From the NCBI GenBank assembly GCA_002449145.1, contig DKCG01000002.1, forward strand, positions 1 through 48,673: a stretch of DNA of 48,673 nucleotides, given 5' to 3'. A program made the position numbers and the translations under genes. Positions 34,378-42,605 of the stretch are shown in pieces. Numbering within the stretch: the first letter of the stretch is position 1; each line of letters starts with the position of its first letter. The notes beneath the pieces are model-generated. The model worked only from the letters and a program-made list of their open reading frames with translations. It made no database searches and was not told the DNA's origin. This stretch comes from Christensenella sp. UBA6880. Lineage in GTDB: Bacteria; Bacillota; Clostridia; Christensenellales; CAG-917.

Positions 34378-34486
34378 GCATAGGTAGTTGCCGTAATATG
34401 TGGAATGAAGCAACCAGCCGCCCTACGCTTTTTGCCGAATTTTACTTTTGAAGTCGAGGCGGAACAGTACCTCGAAACGTCAAAAG
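34378..34486 (-). promoter_or_regulatory. Folded leader between rpmJ and rpsM
   Basis: Two stems in a 168-base gap. Stem 1 is CTTTTGA (34445-34451) with TCAAAAG (34480-34486), continued by CGAGG / CCTCG. Stem 2 is GCATAGG (34378-34384) with CCTACGC (34422-34428), continued by GTTGC / GCAAC. Neither is followed by a T run. The location at the head of the alpha segment, where S4 represses translation in enterobacteria, suggests a ribosomal-protein-controlled leader. Confidence 0.45.
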
Positions 34487-34499
34487 CCCGACGCTACAA

Positions 34500-34616
34500 T
34501 CAACCTTGACGTTGTTTGTGGTTGGGATACTTTGAGCAGATAACCATAACTCTGCCGTTTCTTTTGATAACTTTGCATTTGTCGCACATAGGCTTGACGC
34601 TGGGTCTGACTTTCAT
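34500..34616 (-). CDS. rpmJ: 50S ribosomal protein bL36
   Basis: A 38-residue protein read directly from the minus strand: start MKVRPSVKPMCDKCKVI and end NHKQRQG. The zinc ligands C11, C14, C27 and H33 are present, so it is the zinc-binding form. AGGAGGTTAACT precedes ATG. It lies between infA and rpsM as in other Firmicutes. Confidence 0.96.
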   Translation of the reverse strand: MKVRPSVKPMCDKCKVIKRNGRVMVICSKYPNHKQRQG

Positions 34617-34662
34617 AGTTAACCTCCTAAATGAGTCCTTTGTTTTCGATGTTTCGATGACC

Positions 34663-34881
34663 TTATTTGTTGCGGTAGATTATTCTGCCTTTTGTCAGGT
34701 CGTACGGCGACATTTCGATTTTGACTTTGTCGCCTTCGAGAATTCTAATGTTGTTGATACGCAACTTTCCGCCGAGATACGCAAGAATCTCGTGTCCGTT
34801 TGTGAGCATCACTCTGAATTGAGTTTTGGGCAAAACTTCGATGACTTTGCCTTCGGTTTCGATAACGTCTTCTTTTGACAT
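34663..34881 (-). CDS. infA: Translation initiation factor IF-1
   Basis: 72 residues, standard length, one S1/OB-fold domain (EVLPKTQFRVMLTNGHEILA; RIIYR at the end). It occupies the A site of the 30S during initiation and helps IF-2 and IF-3. It lies between the KOW-protein gene and rpmJ. Confidence 0.98.
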   Translation of the reverse strand: MSKEDVIETEGKVIEVLPKTQFRVMLTNGHEILAYLGGKLRINNIRILEGDKVKIEMSPYDLTKGRIIYRNK

Positions 34882-34890
34882 AGAGTCCTC

Positions 34891-35157
34891 TTAATTGTTG
34901 TTGTCGTTGTAAAAACGAAGTGCGCTGAACAGTTCCTGATCGAACACTTGCGCGCCGTTTTTGATTTTTTCCGCAATCTTTTCGAGCACGTCGCCCGTAG
35001 ATTGCAGATGTTTTACGTTTTTGAGTTTCGCGTTTTTGATATGGCGCAAATTTCCGTCCGCGATTCTCACCGTGTTTTCGTCTACGATCTCGACGACTGC
35101 GTAATACGCGCCTTGGTCGCGACCTGCTTTTGAATAAACGATAGAACCGATTTCCAT
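34891..35157 (-). CDS. KOW-domain RNA-binding protein (L14e-like)
   Basis: An 88-residue protein beginning MEIGSIVYSKAGRDQG, with a KOW-like motif through residue 40 (YYAVVEIVDENTVRIADG) and a basic patch RHIKNAKLKNVKH. It is the small protein found between map and infA in many Clostridia, related to eukaryotic/archaeal L14e. It probably binds rRNA, but its role is not established. It starts one base after map ends. Confidence 0.85.
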   Translation of the reverse strand: MEIGSIVYSKAGRDQGAYYAVVEIVDENTVRIADGNLRHIKNAKLKNVKHLQSTGDVLEKIAEKIKNGAQVFDQELFSALRFYNDNNN

Positions 35158-35158
35158 A

Positions 35159-35896
35159 TCAAAGCGTAAGTATTTCAGCCCCGTTTTCTGTCAGGGCAAC
35201 AGTGTTTTCGTAGTGAGCGGAAGGTTTGCCGTCGAGAGTGACGCATTTCCAACCGTCTTCAAGCGTTTGCCACGTTCCCATATTGACCATCGGTTCGATT
35301 GCAAGCACCATACCCACTTCGAGTTTCGGACCGTGTCCCGCCTTTCCGTAGTTCGGCACTGCGGGGTCCTCGTGCATTTCTCTGCCGATTCCGTGACCGA
35401 CCATCGATCTTACGACGCCGTAGCCGCGAGATTCGTTGTAAACCTGCACCGCGTGCGATATATCGCCGAGTCTGCCGCCTGCCTTGAATTGCTTTACGCC
35501 CTCGAAGAAACTCTCTCTCGTGGTGTCCACGAGGCGTTTCTTTTCTTCGCTGACTTCGCCTACGAGGAACGTTCTTGCGGCGTCCGCTTGCCACCCCTTG
35601 AAAACGAGCCCGCAATCCACGCCGATTATCTCGCCCTCTTTAAGGCGTCTGTCAGACGGGAATCCGTGAACTACGACTTCGTCTATGGAAGCGCATATCG
35701 TTCCGGGGAATCCGCCGTATCCGAGGAAGGACGGGGTCGAATCGTGCCTTTTGATGTAATCGTAGGCAAATTCGTCAAGACGCTTTGTCGATACGCCCGG
35801 TTTCACTCTGTCGCCGAGGAACAGCAAGCAATCTCTTAAGATTGCGCCCGATTTCCTCATACATTCGATTTCGTGAGGGCTTTTGATGTTAATCAT
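35159..35896 (-). CDS. map: Methionine aminopeptidase, type I
   Basis: 245 residues, short type I form. Active-site residues: H78 in VVVHGFPSD, metal ligands D94, D105, H168, E201 and E230. It removes the initiator methionine from nascent proteins after deformylation. It overlaps adk by four bases (ATGA), so translation is coupled. Part of the infA-KOW-map-adk block between secY and rpmJ. Confidence 0.97.
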   Translation of the reverse strand: MINIKSPHEIECMRKSGAILRDCLLFLGDRVKPGVSTKRLDEFAYDYIKRHDSTPSFLGYGGFPGTICASIDEVVVHGFPSDRRLKEGEIIGVDCGLVFKGWQADAARTFLVGEVSEEKKRLVDTTRESFFEGVKQFKAGGRLGDISHAVQVYNESRGYGVVRSMVGHGIGREMHEDPAVPNYGKAGHGPKLEVGMVLAIEPMVNMGTWQTLEDGWKCVTLDGKPSAHYENTVALTENGAEILTL

Positions 35897-36513
35897 TCAA
35901 GCACCTTCTTTATATCCGCAAAAATCTCTTCTTTCGTGCCGTTGGCTTCGATGTCCACGACTTTGTTTTGCGAACGATAGTAATCGATGAGCGGTTGCGT
36001 TTGGTCGCTGTACACTCTGAGTCTGTTCTTCACGGTTTCGGGCTTGTCGTCGTCGCGAATGAAAAGTTCCTTTCCGCAACGCTTGCAAGTCGTTTCGCCG
36101 TTGAGCATAGAAACGTGATAAGTTTCGCCGCACACGCAAACCCTTCTGCCGCCGAGTCTGCCGATAATGGTTTCAAACGGAACGTCGATGTTGATTGCAA
36201 GGTCGATGTTGGCAACCTTGTCGAGAGCCTCTGCCTGAGCGATCGTTCTTGGAAATCCGTCGAGGATATATCCGTTTTTGCAATCGTCTTGCGAGAGTCT
36301 GTCTTCAACCAAGCCGATGACCACTTCGTCGGGAACGAGTCCGCCCGATTCGACGAAAGCCTTTGCTTTCAAACCGAGGGGTGTGCCTTCCTTCATATTG
36401 CGACGTAGTATGTCACCCGTTGAGATGTGAGGAACTTTGAATTCCTCTGCGATCATCGCCGCTTGCGTACCTTTTCCTGCGCCCGGAGCGCCTAATAATA
36501 TAATATTTTTCAT
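35893..36513 (-). CDS. adk: Adenylate kinase
   Basis: 206 residues. The P-loop is GAPGAGKGTQ (8-17) and the ADP-binding DGFPRT is at 85-90. The LID domain has four cysteines in a C126-V-C128 and C143-K-R-C146 pattern. The first pair is one residue shorter than the usual C-x2-C of zinc-LID enzymes. It interconverts AMP and ATP with two ADP. No ribosome binding site precedes the ATG; instead a TATAAT box ends eight bases before it, so a leaderless transcript is likely. Confidence 0.97.
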   Translation of the reverse strand: MKNIILLGAPGAGKGTQAAMIAEEFKVPHISTGDILRRNMKEGTPLGLKAKAFVESGGLVPDEVVIGLVEDRLSQDDCKNGYILDGFPRTIAQAEALDKVANIDLAINIDVPFETIIGRLGGRRVCVCGETYHVSMLNGETTCKRCGKELFIRDDDKPETVKNRLRVYSDQTQPLIDYYRSQNKVVDIEANGTKEEIFADIKKVLE

Positions 36514-36521
36514 AATTATTT

Positions 36522-36550
36522 ATTATAGCACTTTTTCGTCCCGATGGCAA
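36522..36550 (-). promoter_or_regulatory. Internal promoter for adk, leaderless type
   Basis: TTGCCA (36545-36550) and a perfect TATAAT (36522-36527) with a 17-base spacer. The expected transcription start, near 36515, falls two bases before the adk ATG. The -35 lies within a long hairpin made by CGATGGC / GCCATCG and CAAATCA / TGATTTG (36542-36578), which could limit read-through from secY. Confidence 0.65.
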
Positions 36551-36613
36551 ACAAATCATCGGGTGATTTGCGCCATCGAGCAAAAAATATGGGTTTGTTT
36601 GTCGTTTTCTCTC

Positions 36614-37939
36614 TTATCTGAGGAAGCCTTTGTAGTGCTTCATCATAATTTGAGATTCGAGTTGCTTGTTGAGTTCGAGCGCGACGGACACGACGATGAG
36701 CAAACCTGTTGCCGAGAACGAGTTTGCAAACGGAAGTGCCGGTGCCGCCCAAGAGCCTTCGCCCATAGCGAGCGCTCTGAACAAGAAGGTCGGGATAAGG
36801 GACAAGCACATAAGGAACACAGCACCGAAGAAGGTGATTCTGTTGTTGATCTTCTTGAGGAAGTCGCTTGTGGGTTTGCCCGCTCTTATGCCGGGGATAA
36901 ATCCGCCGTATTGTTGAATGTTTTTGGATACGTCTTCGGGATTGAACTGGATTTGAGCGTAAAAATAACTAAATCCGAGAATGAACAATGCCAAGAGGAC
37001 GTAGTAGACTGCCGTACCGCTTCCCATATATGTCGCATACCAAGTCGCAGCGGATGTGTCGCTGAAAAAGAGTTGGATGATCATTTGCGGGAACATAAGC
37101 AAGGACGACGCGAAAATGATGGGCATAACGCCGCTACCGTTGACGCGAATGGGGATATACGTCGTTTGACCGCCGTACATCTTGTTGCCCTTGATTTGTT
37201 TAGAGTACTGCACCGTGATTCTTCTCTCTGCGCCGTCCATAAAGACGATGAACACGAATATCACGACAACCAAAAGGATGAAGCCGAGGATGTTCCAGAT
37301 ATAAGTCCATTCGTTGCCGACGAGTTTGAAGGATTCCGCCATAGTTGTGCCTGCGGTCGAAAGGATACCGATAAAGATGATGATTGACGTACCGTTGCCG
37401 ATGCCGTATTCGGTGATTCTTTCGCTGAGCCACATAACCATAACGCTGCCCGCCACCAAGATGACGATAGTCAGAGCCATTGTCAGAATGGGATTATCCG
37501 CACTTGCTTCGAAAGAGAACACGTCGAGGAAGTAACTCTTGAAAGCCACGACGATACCGATTGCTTGCACGACTGCAAGCACGACGGCAACGATTCTCGT
37601 GATTTGTGTGAGTTTCTTTCTGCCTTCTTCACCTTCTTTGGACAACTTTTCAAGCGCGGGAATGACCAGCGCGAGAAGTTGCATAATAATCGACGAGTTG
37701 ATAAACGGCAACACGCCGAGCGCAAACAAGGTGGCGTTCTGCATCGAACCGCCCGTTATGACGTTGAGGATGCTGAGGAAGTCGGAATTAAACGCCGTAG
37801 CGTCTTGCATCGCAGCAATGTCGAAAGTCGGGATGGGGATGTAGCATCCGATTCTGTAAACGAGGATAAGAGCGAGAGTAATCCAAATCTTCACTCTTAT
37901 TTCCTTCGTTTTGAATGCGTTTTTGAGTGTCTCAAACAT
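36614..37939 (-). CDS. secY: Preprotein translocase subunit SecY
   Basis: 441 residues with ten membrane helices, beginning near the family-typical IRVKIWITLALILVYRIGCY. It forms the protein-conducting channel with SecE and SecG in the membrane. It starts inside the rplO stop codon (TAATG). A 100-base gap with a hairpin separates it from adk. Confidence 0.97.
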   Translation of the reverse strand: MFETLKNAFKTKEIRVKIWITLALILVYRIGCYIPIPTFDIAAMQDATAFNSDFLSILNVITGGSMQNATLFALGVLPFINSSIIMQLLALVIPALEKLSKEGEEGRKKLTQITRIVAVVLAVVQAIGIVVAFKSYFLDVFSFEASADNPILTMALTIVILVAGSVMVMWLSERITEYGIGNGTSIIIFIGILSTAGTTMAESFKLVGNEWTYIWNILGFILLVVVIFVFIVFMDGAERRITVQYSKQIKGNKMYGGQTTYIPIRVNGSGVMPIIFASSLLMFPQMIIQLFFSDTSAATWYATYMGSGTAVYYVLLALFILGFSYFYAQIQFNPEDVSKNIQQYGGFIPGIRAGKPTSDFLKKINNRITFFGAVFLMCLSLIPTFLFRALAMGEGSWAAPALPFANSFSATGLLIVVSVALELNKQLESQIMMKHYKGFLR

Positions 37940-38385
37940 TATAGCACCTCTGCTGTGCCGCCTGCCTTTTCGATTTTTTGAATTGCAGACGCGGTGAATT
38001 TGTTGGCTTTGATCGTAAGTTTCTTTTCAAGTTCGCCGTTGCCGAGGACTTTGAGTCCGTATGCTTCGACTTTCTTGATGATACCGCTTGCGACAAGCTC
38101 ATCGATACCGACAACTGCTCCGTCTTCAAATCTGTTGAAAACGTCGATGTTGACCGTGTTGTAGACGTGTGCGAATCTCTTGTTGTTGAAACCGATCTTC
38201 GGAAGTCTTCTGGTCATCGGCATTTGGCCGCCTTCGAAGTTGGGACGAACGCCGCCGCCGCTTCTTGCCCATTGACCTTTATGTCCACGAGTAGATGTTT
38301 TACCCATACCGGAGCCTACGCCGCGACCGATTCTCTTGGTAGCGGTTTTTGCGCCCTCTGCGGGTTTAAGATCTTGAATATTCAT
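37939..38385 (-). CDS. rplO: 50S ribosomal protein uL15
   Basis: 148 residues with the conserved RGVGSGMGKTSTRGHKGQ. The frame opens 11 codons earlier, but ATG at 38385 has GAGGAGGA upstream and gives the normal N-terminus MNIQDLKPAEG. It overlaps the secY start by one base, so translation of the two is coupled. Confidence 0.97.
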   Translation of the reverse strand: MNIQDLKPAEGAKTATKRIGRGVGSGMGKTSTRGHKGQWARSGGGVRPNFEGGQMPMTRRLPKIGFNNKRFAHVYNTVNIDVFNRFEDGAVVGIDELVASGIIKKVEAYGLKVLGNGELEKKLTIKANKFTASAIQKIEKAGGTAEVL

Positions 38386-38395
38386 ATGTTCCTCC

Positions 38396-38605
38396 TCACG
38401 CTTCCTCAACCTTGACAAGGTGAGAAACTTTTGCGATCTTTCCTCTCACGCAAGCGTCGTCTGCGAAAGTTCTGGAATTGCCGATTTTGTGCAAGCCCAT
38501 TGCTTCGAGGTTGGCTTTTTGATTTTTGAGGATGCCGTTTGCGCTCTTAACGAGAGTGACTTTGATCATTTTGACTTCTGCTTTTGCTTCTGCTTTCTTT
38601 GCCAT
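38396..38605 (-). CDS. rpmD: 50S ribosomal protein uL30
   Basis: 69 residues, slightly long through an 11-residue Ala/Lys/Glu-rich N-terminal extension (AKKAEAKAEVK) before the conserved MIKVTLVKSA. GLHKIG and the terminal VSHLVKVEE are typical of the family. Confidence 0.95.
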   Translation of the reverse strand: MAKKAEAKAEVKMIKVTLVKSANGILKNQKANLEAMGLHKIGNSRTFADDACVRGKIAKVSHLVKVEEA

Positions 38606-38619
38606 AGTACACCTCTCGA

Positions 38620-39138
38620 TTAGTCAGCCACGACGTCTACGCCGCGAAGTTGCGCGATTTGCTCTGCACTGCGAAGACTCATAAGACCTTCGAGCGTTGC
38701 TTTTGCGCTGTTGATGGGGTTGTTAGAGCCGAGTGATTTGGTTCTGATGTCCTTTACGCCTGCGGTTTCGAGCACCATACGGACTGCGCCGCCCGCGATG
38801 ACGCCGGTACCTTCTTCGGCAGGAAGAAGAAGAACTTGACCACGACCGAACTTACCCGTCGTTGCGTGAGGAATTGTGTTGCCTTTCAAAGAAACAGTCA
38901 CGAGGTTGCGTTTTGCAAATTGCGTTGCTTTCTCGATTGCTTCGGGAACTTCCGCCGCTTTGCCCATACCGAGACCCACTCTGCCGTTGCCGTCGCCGAC
39001 TACCACGAGTGCGGAAAAGCGCATATTCTTGCCGCCCTTGGTGGTTTTGGTGACGCGGTTGACAGCAATGAGTTTCTTGTTCAAACCGTCGTTTTCTTCT
39101 CTGTTTCTATCGTTTCTTCTATCACGATTTTCTGCCAT
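38620..39138 (-). CDS. rpsE: 30S ribosomal protein uS5
   Basis: 172 residues with the double-stranded RNA-binding N-terminal fold (VNRVTKTTKGGKNMRFSALV) and the conserved GRVGLGMGKAAEVPEAI. It binds the decoding region of 16S rRNA and affects accuracy. The first 20 residues are Arg/Asn/Asp-rich. Confidence 0.98.
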   Translation of the reverse strand: MAENRDRRNDRNREENDGLNKKLIAVNRVTKTTKGGKNMRFSALVVVGDGNGRVGLGMGKAAEVPEAIEKATQFAKRNLVTVSLKGNTIPHATTGKFGRGQVLLLPAEEGTGVIAGGAVRMVLETAGVKDIRTKSLGSNNPINSAKATLEGLMSLRSAEQIAQLRGVDVVAD

Positions 39139-39149
39139 AATTCCTCCGA

Positions 39150-39518
39150 TTAAAACTCAAGACCGGCTTCTCTTGCGCCGTCGGCGAGAGATTGAACTCT
39201 GCCGGTGTAAAGATAGCCGCCTCTGTCGAACACGACTTCTTTGATGCCGATTGCCTGAGCCTTTTCAGCAATTGCCTTGCCGACGACTTTTGCAACTTCG
39301 CTCTTGGAAAGGTCTGCGGTTTGAGCCGCAATCGCTTTTTCGAGGTCGGATGCCGCGCAAAGAGTGTTGCCCTTCACGTCGTCGATCAATTGAGCATAGA
39401 TATGGTTTGTGCTTCTGTACACGCTGAGACGGGGTCTTTCGGCAGTGCCGCTGACTTTCTTTCTGACTCTTGCGTGACGAATGATTCTATCTGCGTTTTT
39501 ATCTTTTTTGCTTATCAT
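39150..39518 (-). CDS. rplR: 50S ribosomal protein uL18
   Basis: 122 residues with the conserved RPRLSVYRSTNHIYAQLID and the end VFDRGGYLYTGRVQSLADGA. It binds 5S rRNA with L5. It begins 12 bases after rplF. Confidence 0.97.
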   Translation of the reverse strand: MISKKDKNADRIIRHARVRKKVSGTAERPRLSVYRSTNHIYAQLIDDVKGNTLCAASDLEKAIAAQTADLSKSEVAKVVGKAIAEKAQAIGIKEVVFDRGGYLYTGRVQSLADGAREAGLEF

Positions 39519-39530
39519 ACTTCACCTCAA

Positions 39531-40073
39531 TTACTTCGTGGCTCTCTTGCCGACTTTGTGGATGACGGTTTCATCCTTGTAGTGAATGCCGTAGTTGTGA
39601 TACGGTTCGACCGGTTTGATAGCCTTGATGGTTGCAGCGGTTTGACCGACGAGTTGGCGATCAATACCCTTCACGACGATTTCGAGGGGTTGGGGTTGCG
39701 CAAAAGTGATTCCTTCGGGTGCGGTGAACTCAACGGGATGAGAGAATCCGATGTTGAGGGTCATCTTGTTGTTGCCCGAAAGGGTGACTTTGTAACCGAC
39801 GCCGTTGACGACGAGGCTCTTTTCGAAGCCTTTCGTCACGCCAACCACCATATTGTGGATGAGCGCGCGGTAAAGTCCGTGCAATGCGCGATGGTCTTTG
39901 TCGTCGGAATGACGAGTGCAGATCACGTGTCCGTCCTCGACTTTGACGTCGATGGATTTGTCAACCGTTTGAGAAAGTGCGCCGAGCGGGCCTTTCACGG
40001 AAACGAGGTTGTCGTTGATTTCAACTGTTACACCTTGCGGAATGGCAATAGGTGCTCTACCGATTCTTGACAT
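39531..40073 (-). CDS. rplF: 50S ribosomal protein uL6
   Basis: 180 residues, beginning MSRIGRAPIAIPQGVTV. The frame extends six residues further, but ATG at 40073 has GGGGGTG upstream and gives the family N-terminus. It has the duplicated L6 fold and sits near the factor-binding site of the 50S. Confidence 0.97.
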   Translation of the reverse strand: MSRIGRAPIAIPQGVTVEINDNLVSVKGPLGALSQTVDKSIDVKVEDGHVICTRHSDDKDHRALHGLYRALIHNMVVGVTKGFEKSLVVNGVGYKVTLSGNNKMTLNIGFSHPVEFTAPEGITFAQPQPLEIVVKGIDRQLVGQTAATIKAIKPVEPYHNYGIHYKDETVIHKVGKRATK

Positions 40074-40084
40074 ATCGCACCCCC

Positions 40085-40480
40085 TTACCAAACGTATGCA
40101 AGCACTTCGCCGCCGACGTGCTGTGCTTTCGCTTCCTTATCGGTGAGGATACCCTTGGACGTGGAAAGGATTGCAATGCCCATTCCGTTGAGAACCTTGG
40201 GAAGATTGTCCACACCTGCGTAGACGCGAAGACCGGGTGTTGATACTCTCTTAAGACCGGTGACGACCTTTTGACCCTTGACGGGTGCGTATTTGAGCAA
40301 GATCACGATGTTGCTTTGAACTGCGCCCTCAACAACTTCGAATCCTCTGACGTAACCTTCTTTTACGAGTATTTCTGCTATTGCGACCTTGATTTTGCTC
40401 GCCGGAACTTCAACCGTTTCGTGCTTTGCGGTCAAGGCATTTCTAATTCTTGTAAGCATATCTGCAATGGGATCAGTCAT
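40085..40480 (-). CDS. rpsH: 30S ribosomal protein uS8
   Basis: 131 residues of standard length with the start TDPIADMLTRIRNAL and end EVLAYVW. It binds the central domain of 16S rRNA and is the translational repressor of the spc operon in E. coli; whether it acts so here is unknown. Confidence 0.97.
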   Translation of the reverse strand: MTDPIADMLTRIRNALTAKHETVEVPASKIKVAIAEILVKEGYVRGFEVVEGAVQSNIVILLKYAPVKGQKVVTGLKRVSTPGLRVYAGVDNLPKVLNGMGIAILSTSKGILTDKEAKAQHVGGEVLAYVW

Positions 40481-40495
40481 TTTTAGTGCCTCCTC

Positions 40496-40681
40496 TTACC
40501 AACTTGCCTTCTTCACTCCGGGAATCTCGCCCTTATAAGCGAGGTTTCTGAAGCAAACTCTGCAAATACCGTACTTTTTGAGCACGGCGTGGGGACGTCC
40601 GCAAATACGGCAACGTGTATATTCACGCGTCGAGAACTTTTGTGGTCTTTGTTGCTTAATTTTCATTGATGTTTTGGCCAT
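40496..40681 (-). CDS. rpsZ: 30S ribosomal protein uS14, zinc type
   Basis: 61 residues, the short zinc form. Two C-x2-C pairs are visible, in RCRICGRP and GICRVCFR. It lies in its normal spc position between rplE and rpsH. Confidence 0.96.
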   Translation of the reverse strand: MAKTSMKIKQQRPQKFSTREYTRCRICGRPHAVLKKYGICRVCFRNLAYKGEIPGVKKASW

Positions 40682-40691
40682 AGTTCACTCC

Positions 40692-41300
40692 TTACTTCGC
40701 AAAAGGCATTCCGAGCAGTTTGAGAAGTTCTCTTGCCTCCTCGTCGGTTTTTGCCGTCGTAACGATACAAATATCGAAACCGCGAACCTTTTCAACTTTG
40801 TCGAATTCGATTTCGGGGAAGATGAGTTGTTCTTTCACGCCGACTGCGTAGTTGCCTCTGCCGTCAAACGACTTAGAGGAAATGCCGCGGAAGTCGCGGA
40901 CGCGAGGAAGCGCGATGGAAATGAACTTGTCGAGGAAGTCGTACATTCTGTTGCCGCGAAGCGTAACTTTTGCGCCGACGTTCATACCTTCTCTCACCTT
41001 GAAGTTTGCAACGGATTTCTTTGCTGTTGTGATAACCGGTTTTTGACCTGCAATCATTTTGAGTTCCTCAACTGCGAGTTGCAGTGATTTGCTGTTGTCT
41101 TTGCAGTCGCCCAAGCCCATATTAAGCACAATTTTTTCAAGACGAGGGACCTCGTTGATGTTCTTGTAGCCAAAGCGTTTGATGAGAGCCGGTACGACCT
41201 CGTCGGCGTACTGTTTTCTCATACGGTATCTTTCAGCATTACCAGCATTCGTCTTATCGGTTGCAGGTTCCTTAGCAACCTGATTTTTCTTTTCTGCCAC
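40692..41300 (-). CDS. rplE: 50S ribosomal protein uL5
   Basis: 202 residues against the usual 179-180. The extra part is a polar N-terminal extension of about 22 residues (AEKKNQVAKEPATDKTNAG) before the normal start RMRKQYADEV. The start codon is GTG with GGAGG seven bases away. It binds 5S rRNA and contacts the P-site tRNA. Confidence 0.96.
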   Translation of the reverse strand: MAEKKNQVAKEPATDKTNAGNAERYRMRKQYADEVVPALIKRFGYKNINEVPRLEKIVLNMGLGDCKDNSKSLQLAVEELKMIAGQKPVITTAKKSVANFKVREGMNVGAKVTLRGNRMYDFLDKFISIALPRVRDFRGISSKSFDGRGNYAVGVKEQLIFPEIEFDKVEKVRGFDICIVTTAKTDEEARELLKLLGMPFAK

Positions 41301-41318
41301 GATATTACCTCCGATTTA

Positions 41319-41723
41319 TCAGTCCTTATCTGCGGACTTTTCTGCTTTCTTTTTTGCGGCTTTCTTTGCCACTTTCTTTGCAGATGGTTTCTTCTCGTCC
41401 AAAGACGCACCGCACTTGGGGCATACGCGGACGGATTTTTGCTTGCCGTTCACGTCTTTCACTTCGTGCTTAACTCTGACGACGTCGCCGCAACCTGCGC
41501 AAACGTGCATAACGTTGGATGCGTCGATTGTGCCTTCTTGCTTAATGATGCCGCCCTTGTCTTGTGCGTTTCTGGGCTTTTTGCTCTTTGAAATGATGTT
41601 TACGCCTTCAACGTAGATTCTTCCGGTTTCGGGAGCGACTTTGAGGACTTTGCCCACTTTGCCTTGATCCTTGCCGGTGATAACCATAACGTTGTCGCCT
41701 TTCTTAACACTCAATTTTGCCAT
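41319..41723 (-). CDS. rplX: 50S ribosomal protein uL24 with zinc ribbon
   Basis: 134 residues. The N-terminal KOW domain has VMVITGKDQGKVGKVLKV. The C-terminal part has two C-x2-C pairs (CAGC at about 76-79 and CPKC at about 101-104), a zinc ribbon seen in several bacterial L24 lineages, and a Lys/Ala-rich tail of some 25 residues. It starts 50S assembly near the tunnel exit. Confidence 0.96.
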   Translation of the reverse strand: MAKLSVKKGDNVMVITGKDQGKVGKVLKVAPETGRIYVEGVNIISKSKKPRNAQDKGGIIKQEGTIDASNVMHVCAGCGDVVRVKHEVKDVNGKQKSVRVCPKCGASLDEKKPSAKKVAKKAAKKKAEKSADKD

Positions 41724-41737
41724 AATAGTTGTCCTCC

Positions 41738-42106
41738 TTACAGCACTTCGGGTGCGAGAGAAATGATTTTGGTGTAATCCTTGTCACGAAGTTCTCTTGC
41801 GATGGGCCCAAAAATACGAGTGCCTTGTGGTTGTTTTTGGTTGTCGATGATGACTGCCGCATTGTCGTCGAACTTGATGTGGCTGCCGTCCTCGCGTTGA
41901 AGACCGAAGGTCGTGCGGACGATAACTGCCTTTACGACGTCGCCCTTCTTAACCTTGCCGCCCGGGATAGCCGATTTTACGGATGCGACGATAACGTCGC
42001 CGATGTTTCCGCTTCTTCTGAAAGAACCGCCCAGGACTCTGATGCACATAATTTCTTTGGCTCCGCTGTTGTCAGCGACTTTGAGCCAACTCAATGGTTG
42101 AATCAT
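41738..42106 (-). CDS. rplN: 50S ribosomal protein uL14
   Basis: 122 residues of standard length with the conserved SWLKVADNSGAKEIMCIRVL and the end ELRDKDYTKIISLAPEVL. It forms the bridge to 16S rRNA helix 14. It lies 14 bases before rplX. Confidence 0.98.
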   Translation of the reverse strand: MIQPLSWLKVADNSGAKEIMCIRVLGGSFRRSGNIGDVIVASVKSAIPGGKVKKGDVVKAVIVRTTFGLQREDGSHIKFDDNAAVIIDNQKQPQGTRIFGPIARELRDKDYTKIISLAPEVL

Positions 42107-42119
42107 AGCGTTCCTCCTA

Positions 42120-42377
42120 TTATTTGGCTTTCTCGACTATTTCGACGAGTCTCCAGCACTTGTCCTTTGAAAGAGGACGAGTTTCTTGGATGAGCACCTT
42201 GTCGCCAATGCCGCAAGCGTTGTTTTCGTCGTGCGCTTTGAACTTCTTGGTGCGGTTTACGATTTTCTTGTAGAGGGGATGTTTTACACGTTCGCGGACT
42301 GCGACGACGATGGTTTTGTCCATCTTATCGCTCACGACGATACCCACTCTTTCTTTTCTCAAATTTCTTTCTTCCAT
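42120..42377 (-). CDS. rpsQ: 30S ribosomal protein uS17
   Basis: 85 residues with the OB-fold core GIVVSDKMDKTIVVAVRERV and IQETRPLSKDKCWRL. It binds the 5' domain of 16S rRNA. It lies between rpmC and rplN. Confidence 0.97.
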   Translation of the reverse strand: MEERNLRKERVGIVVSDKMDKTIVVAVRERVKHPLYKKIVNRTKKFKAHDENNACGIGDKVLIQETRPLSKDKCWRLVEIVEKAK

Positions 42378-42389
42378 ACGTTCCTCCGA

Positions 42390-42605
42390 TTAGCCCTTTG
42401 CCTCGTCTTTTGCGCGAGCAATTTCTCTTTGACGGATGACAGTCTTGATACGGGCAATGTCGCGACGCGTTTCAACGATAACCATAGGATTGGTCAGTTG
42501 ATTCGTGGCGTTTTTGAAGCGAAGGAAAAACAATTCCGACTTCAATTCGTTGAGTTTGGTTTGCAACTCTTTATCTGTCATTTCCAAAACTTGTTTCGAT
42601 TTCAT
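42390..42605 (-). CDS. rpmC: 50S ribosomal protein uL29
   Basis: 71 residues, two antiparallel helices (LQTKLNELKSELFFLRFKNA) and the conserved RRDIARIKTVIRQRE. It lies at the tunnel exit near the trigger factor site. It overlaps the end of rplP by four bases (ATGA). Confidence 0.96.
   Translation of the reverse strand: MKSKQVLEMTDKELQTKLNELKSELFFLRFKNATNQLTNPMVIVETRRDIARIKTVIRQREIARAKDEAKG

Noticed and set aside
41319..41723. Zinc ribbon on L24 as a novel fusion
   Set aside because: C-terminal zinc ribbons on L24 occur in other bacterial lineages, so it is a known variant.
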